Assembly: GCA_036277635.1 (NCBI GenBank)
Contig: DASUMP010000238.1
Coordinates: 1 to 34,413, forward strand
DNA length: 34,413 bases
Reading direction: 5' to 3'
From: DASUMP01 sp036277635
GTDB lineage: Bacteria; Actinomycetota; Acidimicrobiia; IMCC26256; PALSA-610
The notes below the pieces were generated by a model. It ran no database searches. It worked only from the letters and a program-made list of their open reading frames with translations, and was not told where the DNA came from. Made by a program: the position numbers and the translations under genes. This document shows, piece after piece, positions 23,092-31,441 of the stretch. Every line of letters starts with the position of its first letter. The first letter of the stretch is position 1.

Positions 23092-23535
23092 TCAGTCCTC
23101 GGCGCGCCGTTGCAGGCCGAGGAGCATCCGGCGCACGAGGTCGGTCCCGGTGGTGGCCGCGATCGCGCTGACCCCCGCGACGGCGAGCGCGAGCAGCCAG
23201 CCGATCGCACCGATGTCGGCGGTGAACGCCGCGGTCGCGAGCGTGAGCACCACCACCACGACGAGCGACCCCAGCCGTACGAGCCGGCGCGACTCGCTGC
23301 GCGTCGGCGGCGCCAGGCGCGGCGCGACGATCGTGTCGAAGACCTGGCGCAGCGGATCGGCGCCGGGTCCGAACGCGACGCCCAGCGCTACGACCACTGC
23401 GGTCACGGGGACGCCGACCGGCTGCTGGAACACGAAGCTCGCGAGGAGGGCGACCGCCACGACCGCCTGCCCGAACCGCACCGCGCGCGGGTCGAGCACC
23501 GGGTCGGGGATCGACACGTCGCGCACCCTAGCCAT
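23092..23535 (-). CDS. DUF4395-like integral membrane protein
   Basis: The 147-residue product has four hydrophobic stretches (about 23-36, 42-56, 88-105 and 110-128) and the opening IPDPVLDPRAVRFGQAVVAV, which resembles the VDPRGPRF motif of DUF4395 proteins. Genes of that group are often next to thioredoxin or sulfurtransferase genes, which is not seen here, and their role is unknown. ATG 23535 lies 122 bases from the GTG of the divergent FtsH-like gene. Confidence 0.75.
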   Translation of the reverse strand: MARVRDVSIPDPVLDPRAVRFGQAVVAVALLASFVFQQPVGVPVTAVVVALGVAFGPGADPLRQVFDTIVAPRLAPPTRSESRRLVRLGSLVVVVVLTLATAAFTADIGAIGWLLALAVAGVSAIAATTGTDLVRRMLLGLQRRAED

Positions 23536-23620
23536 CGACGGGGGCGCCTCCGGCTGGCATCCTCGCCGTGCGGCGGTGCGCGATCGGGGTGACCCGGACG
23601 GCGCGCCTGGGAATTCTTGC

Positions 23621-23653
23621 TACTGTCCGTGAACCGACGACCACGCTGGGAGG
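23621..23653 (+). promoter_or_regulatory. Promoter -10 and ribosome binding site of the FtsH-like gene
   Basis: TACTGT at 23621-23626 is a -10-type box, and GGGAGG at 23648-23653 precedes GTG 23658. The ribosome binding site fixes the GTG as the start rather than the in-frame ATG at 23568. Confidence 0.5.
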
Positions 23654-23657
23654 AACC

Positions 23658-25517
23658 GTGGAGCTGTCCGCACTCGGTCGGGACGACGTCCTGTCCGACT
23701 CCTCCGTCGATGTCGCGCACGTGCGCGAGGAGTGGCGCCGGCGCCGCATCACCCGCCTCGGTCTGGTGCTCGCACCGATCGCGGCCTACCTCTGGTGGCG
23801 ATGGATCGGTGGCGACCCCGTCGCTCTCGGCTTCCCCGACCTGCCGCCGGGTGCCGCCGACTACCTACCGGGGTTCTTCCTCGTCATCCTCCTCGGCTTC
23901 GCGGTCGTCGGGCCGCTCGCGTTCGCAGGGAAGTCGCCGCACGTGCGCTACGCACCGAGCGAGCTGACCGTCGGGTTCAGCGACGTCGTCGGCATGGACA
24001 TCGTGCGCGACGAAGTCGTGAAGACGCTCAACTTGTTCCTCGGCTACCGCACGTTCCGCGACTCGATGGGTGGCAACCCGCGCAAGGCGATCCTCTTCGA
24101 AGGTCCTCCCGGCACGGGCAAGACGCACATGGCCAAGGCGATGGCGCGCGAAGCGAACGTCCCGTACCTGTTCGTGTCGGCGAGTGCGTTCCAGTCGATG
24201 TACTACGGCCAGACGAACCGGAAGATCCGCTCGTTCTTCAAGGCGTTGCGGAAGACCGCGCGCAACGAGGGCGGGGCGATCGGCTTCATCGAGGAGATCG
24301 ACGCGATCGCCGGTGCGCGGCACAGCATGCGCGCCACGCCGGTCGACGGCGACCTCGCGCGCTCCGTCGAGGGCGCGGTCGCCGAAGGGATCTCGGGGGT
24401 CGTGAACGAGCTGCTCGTACAGCTCCAGTCGTTCGACCAGCCGACGGTCGGCGCGCGGGTGCGGGGCGCGTTCGTCGACGCGGCCAACCGTTGGCTGCCC
24501 CGCGATCGCCAGCTGCGCAAGCCGCCGATCGAACCGGCGAACATCTTGATCATCGGCGCGACCAACCGGGCCGCCGACCTCGACCCCGCGCTGCTGCGCC
24601 CGGGTCGGTTCGATCGGTCGATCCACTTCGACCGCCCCGGTCGCACCGGACGGCGCGCGATCGTCGACTACTACCTCGATCGCAAGGCCCACGTGCCCGA
24701 GCTCGACGATCCGGACCGCCGCGCGCAGCTCGCCGCGCTCACGTTCGGGTACACGCCGGTGATGATCGAGCACCTGCTCGACGAGGCGCTCGTGTGGGCG
24801 TTGCGCGACGGACGACGCGCCATGGAGTGGGGCGACATCCACCAGGCGAAGATGACCGAAGAGATCGGTCTGAAGCAGCCGGTCGACTACAGCGAGGCCG
24901 AGAAGCGCACGATCGCGACGCACGAAGCTGGCCACGCGGTCGTGGCGTACCTCGTCGGGCTGAACCGCGTGCTCGAGGTGCTGTCGATCATCAAGCGTCG
25001 CGACTCGCTCGGGTTGCTCGCGCACTCCGACACCGAGGAGCGCTTCACCCGCAACCGCAGCGAGCTCGTCGCTGGGATCCAGATCGCGTTCGGGGGGATG
25101 GTCGCCGAAGAGCTGTTCTTCGGCGAGGCGGGCACCGGACCGAGTGGCGACCTCAGTCACGCCACGCGGGTCGCCGCGCAGATGGTCGGCTCGTTCGGCA
25201 TGGCCGACTCGCTCGTGTCGTTCGAGGCGGTGGAACCCGGTCCGTTGGGCCAGGGGATCGTCGCCAAGGTGCTGAGCAACGACGACGCGCGTCGCGCGCT
25301 GTCGGAGATCCTCGATTCGGCCAAGCGCGAGGTCACCGATCTCCTCGGCCGGAACCGTCACCTGGTCGAGGCGTTGCGCGACGCGCTCCTCGAGCGCGAA
25401 GAGCTCGTGGGCGACGAGATCCTCGAGGCGCTGCGCGCCGCAGAGGCCGAGTTCCAAGCGGAGCTGATCGACCTGGCCGAGATCGAATCGGTCGAGCGCA
25501 GCCCGGATTCCCGATGA
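23658..25517 (+). CDS. Divergent FtsH-like membrane AAA+ zinc protease
   Basis: FtsH extracts and degrades membrane and soluble proteins with ATP. The 619-residue product has two membrane helices (about 35-50 and 69-92) with only about 20 residues between them, much less than in ordinary FtsH. Walker A is GPPGTGKT (149-156) and the zinc site is HEAGH (422-426) with Asp498 as likely third ligand. Differences from the norm are clear. Walker B reads IGFIEEIDA, with Glu in place of the usual Asp. The pore segment is SMYYG instead of the usual FVG. About 30-40 extra residues (about 230-290) lie before the IIGATNR strand. The arginine-finger region LLRPGRFDR is intact. It is probably an active paralogue with a specialised client. 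Confidence 0.9.
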   Translation: MELSALGRDDVLSDSSVDVAHVREEWRRRRITRLGLVLAPIAAYLWWRWIGGDPVALGFPDLPPGAADYLPGFFLVILLGFAVVGPLAFAGKSPHVRYAPSELTVGFSDVVGMDIVRDEVVKTLNLFLGYRTFRDSMGGNPRKAILFEGPPGTGKTHMAKAMAREANVPYLFVSASAFQSMYYGQTNRKIRSFFKALRKTARNEGGAIGFIEEIDAIAGARHSMRATPVDGDLARSVEGAVAEGISGVVNELLVQLQSFDQPTVGARVRGAFVDAANRWLPRDRQLRKPPIEPANILIIGATNRAADLDPALLRPGRFDRSIHFDRPGRTGRRAIVDYYLDRKAHVPELDDPDRRAQLAALTFGYTPVMIEHLLDEALVWALRDGRRAMEWGDIHQAKMTEEIGLKQPVDYSEAEKRTIATHEAGHAVVAYLVGLNRVLEVLSIIKRRDSLGLLAHSDTEERFTRNRSELVAGIQIAFGGMVAEELFFGEAGTGPSGDLSHATRVAAQMVGSFGMADSLVSFEAVEPGPLGQGIVAKVLSNDDARRALSEILDSAKREVTDLLGRNRHLVEALRDALLEREELVGDEILEALRAAEAEFQAELIDLAEIESVERSPDSR

Positions 25518-25617
25518 GGCGGCGCGCACCCCGCTGGTAGCCTCCATCCGCCGCGGGAGCCCATCGTCACGCCTCGACGTCTCGCCCGGAGCGCCGCGGC
25601 GGGAGGGATCCCTACTC
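25518..25617 (+). promoter_or_regulatory. Promoter and structured leader of the ABC exporter pair
   Basis: TAGCCT at 25538-25543 is a -10-type box. Starting at the expected transcription start, CCGCCGCGG (25548-25556) is the perfect complement of CCGCGGCGG (25594-25602), whose last two bases lie in the ribosome binding site GGGAGGG (25601-25607) before GTG 25618. Pairing could hide part of the site. The match may be chance in such GC-rich DNA. Confidence 0.4.
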
Positions 25618-27441
25618 GTGGAGCAGCGCGACATCGCCGACCGGGCGTCGCGGCGCGCCGGTTGGCGGTTGATGCAGGCGGCGGTGCGTCCGCACGCCGC
25701 GTGGGTGTGGTTCGGGATCTTCGCCGGGCTCACGTGGACCGCGGCGCGCGTGTCCGTGCCCGTGTTCACCGGACTCGCGATCGACCGTGGCATCGTCGCC
25801 GACGACAGCGGCGAGCTGGTGCAGTGGACGTTGCTCCTCGTCACCGCGGGAGTGGTGCAGTCGGTGAGCACCGGCGTGCGGCGCTACGCCGCGTTCCGCC
25901 TCGCGCTGCGCGTCGAGACCGACTTGCGCATGCGCCTGGTCGCGCACCTGCAGCGGTTGCACTTCGCGTTCCACGACGAGGCGCAGACCGGGCAGCTGAT
26001 GGCCCGGGCGAACACCGACATCCAGCAGATCCACACCGTCGTGCTGCTGATCCCGCTGACGATCGCGAGCACGCTCACGATGCTCACGGTTGTGCTGATC
26101 CTCGCGTCGCGCAGCATCGGACTCGCGTTCTTCGCCCTCGCAGCGCTCCCGATCCTCAACGTCGCGGCGACGCGGTTCACGCGCCGCATGTTCCCGGCCG
26201 GCATGCGCCTCCAAGAGGAGCTCGGCGAGCTGTCCGGCGTCGTCGAGGAGAGCGTCACCGGCGTGCGGGTGGTGAAGGGGTTCGGCGCCGAGCGACGCCA
26301 GATCGCGCGGCTCGCCCACGAAGCCGACGACGTCTACGAGTGGTCGATGCGCTCGGCCCGGCTGCGCGCCGGGTTCCTGCCGCTGATCGACTTGCTCCCC
26401 ACGCTCGGCCTCGTCGGGATCCTCTGGTTCGGCGGTCACCAGGTGCTCGACGGCACGCTCACGATCGGCAAGGTCGTCGAGGCCAACTTCTTCGTGCTCA
26501 TGCTCATCTGGCCGTTGCGCATGGTCGGGATGCTCCTCGGTCAGCTCCCGCGCGCCGCGGCGTCGGGCGGGCGCATCGACGAGGTGCTCGCGACCGAACC
26601 GGCGGTCGCCGACCGTCCCGGTGCGGTCGCGCTGCCGCCGGGTCCGGGTGAGCTGCGCTTCGAGTCGGTGTCGTTCGCGTACGGACCCGGACGGCCGGTC
26701 CTCGACGCGCTGGATCTCGTCGTGCGCGGCGGAGAAGCGGTCGCGCTCGTCGGCTCGACGGGTTCGGGCAAGAGCACGGTGGCCCGCCTCGTGCCGCGGT
26801 TCTACGACGTGACCGCGGGGCGGCTGCTCCTCGACGGCACCGACGTGCGCGACGTCCGGCTGCACGAGCTGCGACGCGCGGTCGGGATCGTGTTCGAAGA
26901 CACGTTCCTCTTCTCCGACACGGTGCGCGAGAACATCGCGTTCGCGGCGCCCGAGTCGTCGATGGACGACGTGCGGCGGGCGGCGCGGCTGGCCGGTGCG
27001 GCCGAGTTCATCGACGAGCTGCCGCTCGGCTACGACACGATCGTCGGCCAGCACGGGTACACCCTCTCGGGTGGTCAACGGCAGCGCATCGCGATCGCGC
27101 GCGCCGTGCTCGCCGATCCGCGCGTGCTGATCCTCGACGACGCGACGTCGTCGGTCGACCCCACGAAGGAACACGAGATCCGCAGCGCGCTCGCGGAGGT
27201 GATGAGCGGACGCACCACGCTGATCATCGCCCACCGTCCGGCCACGATCGCCCTCGCCGACCGCGTCGTGCTGCTCGACGGTGGCCGCGTCGTTGCGGAA
27301 GGCACCCACGACGAGCTGCTCGCGTCGAGTGCGCGCTACCGCGCCGTGTTGGCGCGCGCCGAGCTCGACTCCCTCGTCGACCACGTCGACGGCGAAGGTG
27401 CCGCCGTCGGCTTGCGCGCGCAACGGGACCCCACGCCGTGA
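25618..27441 (+). CDS. ABC exporter half, degenerate-site subunit of a heterodimer
   Basis: The 607-residue subunit has six membrane helices (about 28-310) and an ATPase domain with Walker A GSTGSGKST (379-387), signature LSGGQ (483-487) and switch His in AHRPA. The Q-loop is FED with Glu where Gln is usual, and Walker B ends in ILDD with Asp508 where the catalytic Glu belongs. In heterodimeric exporters this marks the non-hydrolysing site. Its signature is canonical and would complete the active site of the partner. GTG 25618 has GGGAGGG upstream. The stop overlaps the partner's GTG by 4 bases. Confidence 0.94.
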   Translation: MEQRDIADRASRRAGWRLMQAAVRPHAAWVWFGIFAGLTWTAARVSVPVFTGLAIDRGIVADDSGELVQWTLLLVTAGVVQSVSTGVRRYAAFRLALRVETDLRMRLVAHLQRLHFAFHDEAQTGQLMARANTDIQQIHTVVLLIPLTIASTLTMLTVVLILASRSIGLAFFALAALPILNVAATRFTRRMFPAGMRLQEELGELSGVVEESVTGVRVVKGFGAERRQIARLAHEADDVYEWSMRSARLRAGFLPLIDLLPTLGLVGILWFGGHQVLDGTLTIGKVVEANFFVLMLIWPLRMVGMLLGQLPRAAASGGRIDEVLATEPAVADRPGAVALPPGPGELRFESVSFAYGPGRPVLDALDLVVRGGEAVALVGSTGSGKSTVARLVPRFYDVTAGRLLLDGTDVRDVRLHELRRAVGIVFEDTFLFSDTVRENIAFAAPESSMDDVRRAARLAGAAEFIDELPLGYDTIVGQHGYTLSGGQRQRIAIARAVLADPRVLILDDATSSVDPTKEHEIRSALAEVMSGRTTLIIAHRPATIALADRVVLLDGGRVVAEGTHDELLASSARYRAVLARAELDSLVDHVDGEGAAVGLRAQRDPTP

Positions 27442-29243
27442 GGGGTCAGGGCGTCTGGACCGAGGCGGTTCCCGAGGAGACCCTGAGTCGCGCCGAGGCC
27501 GAGCGCGTGCTGCGCCGTCTCGCGCGGATGCTGCGCCCGCAGCGCGGCTGGGTGGTGCTCGCCGCGGTGCTCTCGGTGCTCCAGGTCGGCGCGCTGCTGG
27601 CCGGTCCCGCGCTGGTGCGCTACGGCATCGATCACGGACTCCGCGAGGGCGACCGCGGCGCGCTGAACCTGGCCGTGGTGCTCTACCTGGTGATGGCGAT
27701 CGCGGGCGTGGTGCTCGGTCGCGCCGTCATCCTCACCGTCGCCCGGATCGGCGAGCGGTTCCTTCGCGAGCTGCGCAACCGGGTGTTCCGGCACCTCATG
27801 TCGCTGTCGATGGACTTCTTCGAGCGGGAGAAGACCGGCCGGCTCGTGTCGCGCATGACCTCCGACATCGACGCACTGCAAGAGCTGATCCAGCAGGGGA
27901 TCGTGCTCTTCGTGCAGAACATCTTGCTGTTCCTGGGCGCGCTCATCGTGATCTTCACGATGAGCTGGCAGCTCGCACTCTCGGCGATCGTCGTCGTGCC
28001 GCCCGTCTACTTCGCGTCGCGGTGGTTCCGGCGCGTCTCGAACCGGGCCTATCTCGAGGTGCGCGATCGCATCGCCACCAACCTGAGCACCCTGCAAGAG
28101 GGTCTCGAAGGTGTGCGCGTCGTGCAGGCCTTCGGACGCGAGCGATCGTTCACGCGCCGGTTCTCCTCGACGAACGAGGCGCAGTACGAAGCGCACCTCG
28201 AGACAGTGCGCATCTCGGCCCTCTACTTCCCGGTGATCGAGCTCGCGGGGGTGGTCGGTACGGCAACGATCATCGGTGTCGGCGGCTGGCTGTCCGCTCG
28301 CGACGCGGTGACCGTCGGCACGGTCGCCGCGTTCGTGCTGTACCTGAACAACCTGTTCGAGCCCGTGCAGCAGCTCAGCCAGCTGTACAACGTCGTGCAG
28401 TCGTCGGGCGCCGCGCTCGCGAAGATCTTCGGACTCCTCGACACGTCCCCGTCGATCGCGGAGCGTCCCGGTGCGGTCGACCTCCCGGCGCGCGGCCCGA
28501 TCGACGTGCGGGGCGTCTCGTTCGCGTACGGCGTCGACGCCCCCGCCGTCCTGCGCGACGTCGACCTGCACATCGCGCCGGGTGAGCGCATCGCGCTCGT
28601 GGGTCCGACAGGCGCGGGGAAGTCGACCCTCGCCAAGCTGCTCGCGCGCTTCTACGACCCCACCGCTGGCGCGGTGGAGATCGGTGGCCTCGACTTGCGT
28701 GACGCGACCCTCGGCTCGCTGCGCGCGCAGATGTGCGTCGTGCCACAGGAGGGATATCTGTTCGCGGGGACACTGCGCGAGAACGTGCGCGTCGGGCGCG
28801 CCGAAGCCACCGACGATGAGATCGATGCCGCGTTGCACGCGTTGGGGGTGCACGAGCACTTCGCGCGGTTCCCCGACGGGCTCGACACCGAGGTGCGCGA
28901 AGGCGGCTCCCGACTGTCGGCGGGGGAGCGTCAGCTCGTGTCGCTCGCCCGTGCGGCGCTCGCCGACCCCGCGATCCTCGTGCTCGACGAGGCGACGTCG
29001 AATCTCGATCCCGGCACCGAACATGCGGTCGAACAGGCCCTCGAACGGCTGATGGAAGGCCGCACCGTCGTCGTCATCGCGCACCGACTGTCGACCGCCG
29101 CGCGCGCCGATCGGATCGCGGTCGTCGACGACGGTCGTCTCGCCGAGCTCGGCACCCACCGCGAGCTGCTCGCGGCCGACGGTCGCTATGCGGCGCTCTA
29201 CCGGTCGTGGGCCGCGCACCAGGATCGTCCCGAGGTCGCCTGA
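27438..29243 (+). CDS. ABC exporter half, active-site subunit of a heterodimer
   Basis: The 601-residue partner has six membrane helices (about 37-320). Its own ATPase residues are intact: Walker A GPTGAGKST (389-397), Q-loop VPQE, Walker B VLDE with Glu518, switch His in AHRLS. Its signature motif is LSAGE (493-497) rather than LSGGQ. In the assembled dimer this altered signature would face the altered Walker B of the first subunit, so both deviations fall in one composite site. It is translated through a GTGA overlap. The substrate is unknown; lipids and drugs are usual. Confidence 0.94.
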   Translation: MRGQGVWTEAVPEETLSRAEAERVLRRLARMLRPQRGWVVLAAVLSVLQVGALLAGPALVRYGIDHGLREGDRGALNLAVVLYLVMAIAGVVLGRAVILTVARIGERFLRELRNRVFRHLMSLSMDFFEREKTGRLVSRMTSDIDALQELIQQGIVLFVQNILLFLGALIVIFTMSWQLALSAIVVVPPVYFASRWFRRVSNRAYLEVRDRIATNLSTLQEGLEGVRVVQAFGRERSFTRRFSSTNEAQYEAHLETVRISALYFPVIELAGVVGTATIIGVGGWLSARDAVTVGTVAAFVLYLNNLFEPVQQLSQLYNVVQSSGAALAKIFGLLDTSPSIAERPGAVDLPARGPIDVRGVSFAYGVDAPAVLRDVDLHIAPGERIALVGPTGAGKSTLAKLLARFYDPTAGAVEIGGLDLRDATLGSLRAQMCVVPQEGYLFAGTLRENVRVGRAEATDDEIDAALHALGVHEHFARFPDGLDTEVREGGSRLSAGERQLVSLARAALADPAILVLDEATSNLDPGTEHAVEQALERLMEGRTVVVIAHRLSTAARADRIAVVDDGRLAELGTHRELLAADGRYAALYRSWAAHQDRPEVA

Positions 29244-29281
29244 AACTGGGTGCTCCACAGGTGCGCGCGCCGGACGCGTTG

Positions 29282-29320
29282 TAGGGTCCGCCCCCGGTAC
29301 TCGGGGGTGGGAGGCAACGA
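29282..29320 (+). promoter_or_regulatory. Promoter and leader hairpin of the MacB-like permease
   Basis: TAGGGT at 29282-29287 is a -10-type box. CCCCCG (29291-29296) and CGGGGG (29302-29307) form a 6-bp stem with a 5-base loop directly before GGTGGGAGG, the ribosome binding site of ATG 29321. The hairpin sits at the expected 5' end of the transcript and could protect or modulate it. Confidence 0.4.
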
Positions 29321-30409
29321 ATGGCCGTGGACGCCAGCTCAGCCAAGAAGGCGTCGTGGGGATTCCTGTGGCTCGCGAGCATGCGCGACCTGCAGTGGCG
29401 CCGCCGGCGGTTCTTCCTCGCGATGCTCGGGACCGCGCTGGTGTTCGCGCTCGCGCTGGTCGGATCGGGGCTGAAGGAGAGCTTCACGGCTGAGCCGCGC
29501 GACGCGATCGACGAGATCGGCGCCGACGCGTGGTTCGTCCGCGCCGGGGCGCAGGGGCCGTTCACGACGATCTCGCAGCTCGACGACTCGCAGGTGGAGA
29601 GCGTCGCCGCGCTCGATGGTGTGAACCGGGCGAGCCCGCTCGTGAACATCCAGGACACGATCCAGTCGCCCGACGACACCGACATCTACCTGCTCGGCAT
29701 CGAACCCGACGGCGTCGGTGCGCCGCGGGTCGACAAGGGGCGTAGCGTCGAGGTGAGCGGCGAGGCGGTCGTGTCGTCGCTGCTCGGGCTCGACGCCGGC
29801 GAGACGTTCCAGTACCGCGATCGCGAATTCAACGTGGTCGGCGAGATCGGCGCGACGAGCGTGTTCGCAGGCAAGCCGCTCGTCTACGTGCACATCGACG
29901 ACGCGCGCCAGATCGTGTTCCAGGGCGTTCCCCTCACGACCGCGGTCATCGTCTCGGGCGTGCCGGAGTCGGCGCCCGAGGGTCTGCGACTGATGACCAA
30001 CGACGACGTCGAAGACGATCTCCTCCGTCCGTTGAAGGACCCGATCGGTTCGATCGACATGTTCCGCTACCTGTTGTGGGTCGTCGCCGCGGCGATCATC
30101 GGTCTCGTGCTCTACCTCTCCGCGCTGGAACGTCAGCGCGACTTCGCGGTGTTCAAGGCGACGGGCACGTCGACCGCGTCACTCGTCGGAGCGTTGGGAC
30201 TCCAAGCGCTGATCCTGTCGATCGCGTCGGCGATCGTCGGCATCTTCTTCTCGACGTTGCTCGCGCCGGCGTTCCCCATGCGGGTGACGATCCCCACCGG
30301 CGTCGCGCTGACCACTCCGGTCATCGCGGTGATCGTCGGACTCATCGGGAGCCTTGCCGGGCTCCGGCGCGCGGTGTCGGTCGACCCTGCGCTCGCGTTC
30401 GGGAGCTGA
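29321..30409 (+). CDS. MacB/FtsX-type ABC permease
   Basis: The 362-residue product has one membrane helix near the N-terminus (about 31-51), a large outer domain (52-250) and three helices near the end (about 254-270, 289-312 and 328-347), the four-helix layout of MacB, LolC and FtsX permeases. LERQRDFAVFKATGTSTASLVGAL (in residues 266-290) is the characteristic cytoplasmic coupling segment. With the next gene it forms a type VII ABC system that uses mechanical force rather than a translocation channel. M. tuberculosis Rv0072/Rv2563 have the same size and partner. It stops 2 bases before the ATPase gene. Confidence 0.92.
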   Translation: MAVDASSAKKASWGFLWLASMRDLQWRRRRFFLAMLGTALVFALALVGSGLKESFTAEPRDAIDEIGADAWFVRAGAQGPFTTISQLDDSQVESVAALDGVNRASPLVNIQDTIQSPDDTDIYLLGIEPDGVGAPRVDKGRSVEVSGEAVVSSLLGLDAGETFQYRDREFNVVGEIGATSVFAGKPLVYVHIDDARQIVFQGVPLTTAVIVSGVPESAPEGLRLMTNDDVEDDLLRPLKDPIGSIDMFRYLLWVVAAAIIGLVLYLSALERQRDFAVFKATGTSTASLVGALGLQALILSIASAIVGIFFSTLLAPAFPMRVTIPTGVALTTPVIAVIVGLIGSLAGLRRAVSVDPALAFGS

Positions 30410-30411
30410 AC

Positions 30412-31395
30412 ATGGCTGATCTGTCGATTCGCGACCTCACGGTGGAGTACTCGAGCGGTGGCTACGCAGTCCGCCCGATCGACGGGCTGAACCACGAGGT
30501 GAAGTCGGGTTCCCTCGGGTTGCTCCTCGGTCCGAGCGGGTGCGGCAAGAGCACGCTGCTGTCGTGCCTCGCCGGCATCCTCACCCCGACGAGCGGCGAG
30601 ATCTGGCTCGGCGACGACCGGATCTCCGGGCTCGAGGGCAAGGAGCTGACCGACTACCGGCGGTGGAAGGTCGGCATCGTCTTCCAGGCGTTCAACCTGG
30701 TCCCGAGCCTGACCGCGCTGGAGAACGTGATGGCGCCGATGCGCGCGGCCGGAATCGGAGGGCGCGAAGCGAAGGCGCGCGCCGCGGAGCTCATCGAGCG
30801 CGTCAACCTGACCCAACGCGCGAAGCACCACCCGGGCGACATGTCCGGAGGGCAGCAGCAACGCGTCGCGATCGCGCGAGCGCTCGCGTGCGACCCCCCG
30901 CTGCTGCTCGCCGACGAACCGACCGCCCACCTCGACTACGTGCAGGTGGAGAGCGTGCTCGAGCTGCTGCGCGAGCTCGCCGAACCCGGCCGCATCGTGG
31001 TGGTCGCCACCCACGACGAGCGGATGTTGCCGCTGGCCGACCACGTGCTCGAGATGGCACCCAAGTTCGCCGACCCGGCGGGTGGTCCGGAGCGAGTGGA
31101 GCTGGCTGCGGGCGAGACCCTCTTCGAGCAGGGTTCGCGCGGCAACCGGATCTACGAGGTCGAGGTCGGATCGATCGGCATCTACCGCGCGCTCGCCGGC
31201 GGCGGCGAGGAGCAGCTCGCCGTCATCCCCACCGGCGGGCACTTCGGGGAGATGGGCCCCCTGTTCTCGCTGCCCCGATCCGCAACCGCGCGGGCGGTGG
31301 AAGCGAGCGTCGTCGTCGGCTACACGGTGCGCCAGTTCGGCGAGCGCATGGGCGCGACATACCTGAAGGAGCTCGTCGACGACGGGCCCACCTGA
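30412..31395 (+). CDS. ABC ATPase fused to a cyclic-nucleotide-binding domain
   Basis: The 327-residue product has a LolD/MacB-type ATPase in its first 225 residues: Walker A GPSGCGKST (40-48), Q-loop FQAF, signature MSGGQ (144-148), Walker B LLADEPTAHLD and switch His in THDE. Residues about 230-310 are a Crp-like cyclic-nucleotide-binding barrel with the phosphate cassette FGEMGPLFSLPRSATA (278-293), including Glu280 and Arg289, the residues that bind ribose and phosphate in Crp. This suggests transport gated by cAMP or cGMP. The same fusion is found, as I recall, in M. tuberculosis Rv0073 and Rv2564. GGGAG at 30401-30405 precedes the ATG. Confidence 0.93.
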   Translation: MADLSIRDLTVEYSSGGYAVRPIDGLNHEVKSGSLGLLLGPSGCGKSTLLSCLAGILTPTSGEIWLGDDRISGLEGKELTDYRRWKVGIVFQAFNLVPSLTALENVMAPMRAAGIGGREAKARAAELIERVNLTQRAKHHPGDMSGGQQQRVAIARALACDPPLLLADEPTAHLDYVQVESVLELLRELAEPGRIVVVATHDERMLPLADHVLEMAPKFADPAGGPERVELAAGETLFEQGSRGNRIYEVEVGSIGIYRALAGGGEEQLAVIPTGGHFGEMGPLFSLPRSATARAVEASVVVGYTVRQFGERMGATYLKELVDDGPT

Positions 31396-31441
31396 TCGAT
31401 CCGAGGTCGACGCGATCTCGCGGAGCGGGCAGACTCGGCGC

